NCBI RefSeq assembly: GCF_014648435.1
Contig: NZ_BMRC01000014.1
Coordinates: 62,001 to 126,000 of the forward strand
Direction: 5' to 3'
DNA: 64,000 nt
From: Nonomuraea spiralis
GTDB taxonomy: Bacteria > Actinomycetota > Actinomycetes > Streptosporangiales > Streptosporangiaceae
The position numbers were made by a program, and so were the translations under genes. Below are positions 62,554-64,000 of the stretch, in pieces. Below the pieces are notes generated by a model. The model saw nothing but the letters and a program-made list of their open reading frames with translations. It was not told the DNA's origin and did not search any database. Position 1 is the first letter of the stretch. Each line of letters opens with the position of its first letter.

Positions 62554-64000
62554 ATGAAGTGTCCGGACTGCGGGGCGATGTTGTCCGACACCGGGCTCCA
62601 GGAGCCGGTCTCCAGATGCCCGAGGTGTGCGTTGCCTCTTCAGGGTCCCGTCGCGCACGAGCTGTGGCAGGTGGACCAGACTCTCGCCAGGCTGGGGGAT
62701 CAGCTCGCCGGGCTGCGGGCCCGCCGTACGGAACTGCTCGGCGCCCTGCGTGCCGAAGCGGCGGGTCAGGGAGCGGCGCACGCGCCGCCGCCGTACCCGG
62801 CGGCGGCCGGATCCGGGGTTGCGGGCCCTGGCGTCCCGAGGCCGGAGGTGTCCACGGGCACCGCGAAGAACGTCCTGCTCATCCTCGGCGGCCTGCTGCT
62901 GACCGTGGCGGCGGCGGTGTTCACCGTGGTGAGCTGGGGGCAACTGGGCATAGGCGGGCGCGCGGCCGTGCTGGCAGCGTTCACCGCGCTGGTCATGCTG
63001 GCGCCGGTCATGCTGATCCGGCGCGGGCTCACCGCGACGGCCGAGACCATGGCCGGGTTGGCGGTCGCGTTGCTGCTGCTCGACGGCTACGCCGCCAGGC
63101 GGGTGGGACTCCTTGGGGCCGACTCCCTCGACGCGTTGCACTACACGGCGGGCGTGCTCGGGCTGACCGCGCTGATCCTGGTGGCCTACGCCCGGGTCAC
63201 CCGGCTCCGCGGCCCTGCTCCCGTCGCCGTGGTGCTGGCGCAGCCGGTCCTGCCGCTGCTGACCGGAGACTGGTCGGAGACCTGGCTGGTGGCCATGCTG
63301 GTGGCGACGGCGGCGCTGGACGTCGTCCTGGTCCGCCACGGCCGGGGAGCGGTGCGGGTGACGGCCGGTTCGACCGGCAGCGCGGTCGCGGTCCTCGCCC
63401 TGCTGGGCGGCGTGCCGTACGCGCTGGGATCTCCTTCCGTCGCTCAGGCGCTGGTCAGCTCGGCGCCATTGGTCGGACTGGCGCTGCTCGGCGGGTTGGT
63501 GACATGGCTGCTGGCCAGGCGGGGCGACGCCGAGCGGGAGATCTGGGCCGCCGCGGTCGCCGTCGGAACCGTGCTCACGCTGATCGCCGTACCGGCGGCG
63601 CTGGCGCAACCGATGCTGGACGGTCCGGGCACGGACTGGCGTCCCCTGGCCTACCTCGTCCCGGCACTCGTGGTGGTGCTCGCCGCTGACCGGCTGCCCT
63701 GGCGGCGGGTACGGCCGGCGGGCATGGCCACCGGCGGGCTGGTGGCGCTGCTGACCACGCTGACACTGCTGCCTCGGCTCGTGGTCACCCTGGCGGCGCC
63801 GTTCGCCTGGCTGGACGTGTTGTGGACGGGCACCTGGAACGGGCGGGAGCGGCAGCCGTTCGAGCCGGCGTCGCCGGCGGACGTGGTGGTGCTGGCCGTG
63901 CTGGCGACCGGCCTCCTGGCGGCGACCGCCAGGGGCGCCGGCGGGTGGCCGATGAAAGGGGAGGCCGGGGGCGGCAGTGGGCGGTTGACGAGGGTGGCCG
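62554..64000 (+). CDS. Zinc-ribbon multi-helix membrane protein (SCO7613-like), 3' end beyond window
   Basis: At least 482 residues; the frame is open to the window end. It starts MKCPDCGAMLSDTG and continues VSRCPRCALPLQG, a two-CxxC zinc ribbon, followed by a helical segment (ELWQVDQTLARLGDQLAGLRARRTELLGALRAE) and a proline/alanine linker. From about residue 105 there are many closely packed hydrophobic helices (NVLLILGGLLLTVAAAVFTVV onward). This is the layout of large actinobacterial SCO7613-type membrane proteins of unknown function. ATG preceded by GTGGAAG. Confidence 0.82.
   Translation, partial: MKCPDCGAMLSDTGLQEPVSRCPRCALPLQGPVAHELWQVDQTLARLGDQLAGLRARRTELLGALRAEAAGQGAAHAPPPYPAAAGSGVAGPGVPRPEVSTGTAKNVLLILGGLLLTVAAAVFTVVSWGQLGIGGRAAVLAAFTALVMLAPVMLIRRGLTATAETMAGLAVALLLLDGYAARRVGLLGADSLDALHYTAGVLGLTALILVAYARVTRLRGPAPVAVVLAQPVLPLLTGDWSETWLVAMLVATAALDVVLVRHGRGAVRVTAGSTGSAVAVLALLGGVPYALGSPSVAQALVSSAPLVGLALLGGLVTWLLARRGDAEREIWAAAVAVGTVLTLIAVPAALAQPMLDGPGTDWRPLAYLVPALVVVLAADRLPWRRVRPAGMATGGLVALLTTLTLLPRLVVTLAAPFAWLDVLWTGTWNGRERQPFEPASPADVVVLAVLATGLLAATARGAGGWPMKGEAGGGSGRLTRVA

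Overview
The window is very GC-rich DNA with dense, mostly leader-poor genes, frequent GTG/TTG starts, many TetR, GlxA/AraC and LacI regulators, and actinobacterial families (DUF4192, DUF1707, LigB-type DNA ligase, GuaB1, SCO7613-like membrane protein, a 10-methyl fatty-acid gene pair). This points to a filamentous actinobacterium, most likely of the Streptosporangiaceae (Nonomuraea-like). That assignment is inference from gene content, not from a marker gene. I see no insertion sequence, prophage, CRISPR array, rRNA or origin.

Layout. 1-7.1 kb: a complete-looking L-arabinose operon (sugar ABC transporter ATPase and permease, LacI-type regulator, araB-araD-araA with 4-base stop/start overlaps). 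7.1-10.1 kb: small membrane protein, alditol-oxidase-type flavoenzyme, F420-type oxidoreductase, DUF3224 protein. 10.4-16.8 kb: tRNA-Ala(GGC) divergent from a cyclodipeptide-synthase-like gene, a VWA lipoprotein, an asparagine-synthetase-like protein, a 20-bp tandem repeat, a type III polyketide synthase and a GlxA-type regulator; this is the most secondary-metabolism-like part. 16.8-27 kb: repeated regulator/target pairs (TetR-MFS, CGNR regulator with PPOX/VOC genes, TetR-membrane protein, GlxA-MFS), a decayed hemerythrin gene and a Pth2-like hydrolase. 27-40.5 kb: housekeeping-like genes (FtsH paralogue, Maf, EI24, DUF4192, RlpA-like protein, LigB, FKBP, SDR, GuaB1). 40.6-49.5 kb: GyrI-like protein, TetR-monooxygenase pair, CoA racemase/transferase, Ser/Thr kinase with 2-hydroxyacid dehydrogenase, and a bfaA/bfaB-type pair for 10-methyl fatty acids. 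49.7-64 kb: DUF488, secreted protein, phosphotransferase and HAD genes, acyl-CoA ligase divergent from GMC oxidoreductase and P450, two TetR/oxidoreductase pairs, MFS exporter, epoxide-hydrolase-like protein, and the 5' part of a large zinc-ribbon membrane protein running off the end.

The most unusual signals are: (i) a cyclodipeptide-synthase homologue whose two active-site tyrosines appear as Phe and His, next to a tRNA-Ala gene; (ii) tandem duplications of gene 3' ends at two unrelated genes (type III PKS and ligB), in the ligB case re-encoding the C-terminal peptide plus stop; (iii) a 10-bp-phased G-tract array in a gene-free stretch; (iv) a series of perfect or paired palindromes overlapping start codons at TetR-controlled promoters; and (v) a hemerythrin gene cut off exactly where the convergent neighbour ends, with the upstream MFS frame running through it.
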